Assembly (NCBI GenBank): GCA_015064855.1
Contig: SVRK01000010.1
Location: forward strand, 1-51,642
Length of the DNA stretch: 51,642 bases
Direction: 5' to 3'
DNA from: Oscillospiraceae bacterium
GTDB taxonomy: Bacteria > Bacillota > Clostridia > Oscillospirales > CAG-272
Every line of letters starts with the position of its first letter. Position 1 is the stretch's first letter. Of this stretch, positions 50,964 through 51,642 are shown one piece after another. The translations under genes and the position numbers were made by a program. Below the pieces are notes generated by a model. The model did not search any database and was not told the origin of the DNA. It saw only the letters and a list, made by a program, of their open reading frames with translations.

Positions 50964-51642
50964 TTACCTCCTATATTCCAAAACTACCTCGGTGTCACCG
51001 TCTGCAACACCGTAAATCTCGTTTGTCACCCTTGCATATCCGTCAACGTGCGGTGCAATTACAAGATATTTTGAGCCCTTGCGCGTCTGGTTTATCCACG
51101 GCTCTTTTATTTCGTTTCCGCTCTCATCTATGTATTTCACGGTTATGTTTACCGTATCTGCCTCCTTGGTGGAATAATAAACCGCGCTTATCGGTGCGCC
51201 ACCAAGATTGCCCGAAACCGAAAGCCTATCACTTTTATCCGCCTCTAGCGTTAACAGAAGTAGCTCCTTGCCAAAATTCGTATCCGTCAAATCGTGCTCG
51301 AGCGGTGTGGCTCTTTGTACCAATACTGTTAAAGGGTTGCCCTCGTTATACTTTTCTGCTATCCAATTTCTAAACTCGGTAAGCGTCATTGTGCCATTCG
51401 TTCTAAAAGCTATATAATCATCTGCACTATACAAAGCAAAAACATTTTCTTGCTTTGACATCGTATCCCAGCTCATAGGCACTTCAGAAAAGTAATTGCA
51501 ATAGCCATTATTTAAAATTTCGGTATTGTGATACCACTTTTGCCAAATATAGTTATTGCCGTATCCATTTTGACTCGCCCAATTGTGTGTTGTAATCTGA
51601 TTTCCGTTCTCAAACTCCTTATAAAGAGAGCCCTGCCGGTAA
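50964..51642 (-). CDS. Tail-fibre or appendage protein with MucBP-like domain (5' end outside window)
   Basis: The frame is open to the window edge, so at least 225 residues; an internal GTG at 51482 is not the start. The N-terminal visible part is aromatic and Asn/Gly-rich (HNWASQNGYGNNYIWQKWYH). NGTMTLTEFRNWIAEKYNEG followed by LVQRATPLEHDL matches a pattern common near the ends of Bacillota phage tail-fibre proteins. The last 60 residues (VNITVKYIDESGNEIKEPWI, ending TEVVLEYRR) look like a MucBP (mucin-binding) domain, known from gut bacterial adhesins. It would be the receptor- or mucus-binding part of the virion. It is the most upstream visible late gene. Confidence 0.72.
   Translation of the reverse strand, partial: YRQGSLYKEFENGNQITTHNWASQNGYGNNYIWQKWYHNTEILNNGYCNYFSEVPMSWDTMSKQENVFALYSADDYIAFRTNGTMTLTEFRNWIAEKYNEGNPLTVLVQRATPLEHDLTDTNFGKELLLLTLEADKSDRLSVSGNLGGAPISAVYYSTKEADTVNITVKYIDESGNEIKEPWINQTRKGSKYLVIAPHVDGYARVTNEIYGVADGDTEVVLEYRR

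Overview
The window looks like a low-GC Bacillota chromosome, most likely an uncultured gut- or rumen-type member of the Clostridia, carrying an integrated prophage. Evidence for this includes the standard genetic code, strong GGAGG-type ribosome sites, housekeeping promoters of TTGACA-17-TATAAT type, a lepA-hemW gene pair, a FakA/FakB pair, BspA-type leucine-rich surface proteins with Cys-x-x-Cys-Gly motifs, and dispersed GC-rich palindromic repeats of the kind common in clostridial intergenic DNA. No ribosomal RNA is present, so the species cannot be fixed from sequence alone.

Chromosomal part (1-29470). A large BspA-like lipoprotein (339-4277) is preceded by a structured leader ending in an intrinsic terminator. 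An 800-base gene-free stretch packed with palindromic repeats and decayed copies of the lipoprotein's 3' end follows. Next comes an operon of a heterodimeric ABC exporter and pyruvate kinase (5086-9990). On the minus strand lie the fatty acid kinase pair fakA/fakB, an XRE regulator with membrane segments, hemW and lepA (10069-16639). A HAD phosphatase, a 996-residue secreted repeat protein and an ABC-F ATPase follow. The block 22882-28771 holds a GH39-like glycosidase, two proteins resembling (alpha/alpha)6-barrel glycosidases, a second HAD phosphatase and a glycerophosphodiesterase-like protein, which suggests intracellular sugar metabolism. A small YobA-like lipoprotein and a tRNA-Ser(GGA) close the host part.

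Prophage part (29471 to the window end, right end not reached). A tyrosine integrase points back at the tRNA-Ser gene, whose 3' end is the likely attachment site. An ImmA-type metallopeptidase, an unrecognised membrane-anchored protein and an XRE repressor form the lysogeny module. A divergent region with two identical 14-bp operators leads into a rightward early operon (33107-39864): Cro-like protein, excisionase-like protein, replisome organiser, a repeat-containing cytosine methyltransferase, DUF1064, ASCH and many small proteins, ending in a sigma-region-4-like regulator. A shared terminator separates it from a leftward late operon (51642-39984): a tail-fibre-like protein with a MucBP-like domain, three membrane proteins, a coiled-coil protein and a 2517-residue polyvalent protein with metallopeptidase-like and ADP-ribosyltransferase-like domains. 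Terminase, portal, capsid and lysis genes are not in the window.

The most unusual signals are these: (i) GC-rich palindromic repeats of the chromosomal family sit in frame inside at least four prophage coding sequences; (ii) the methyltransferase carries eight tandem Pro-Leu-x-Thr-Val/Ile repeats; (iii) the giant polyvalent protein; (iv) the repressor-coupled membrane protein of unknown function; and (v) the leader with terminator upstream of the BspA-like lipoprotein.
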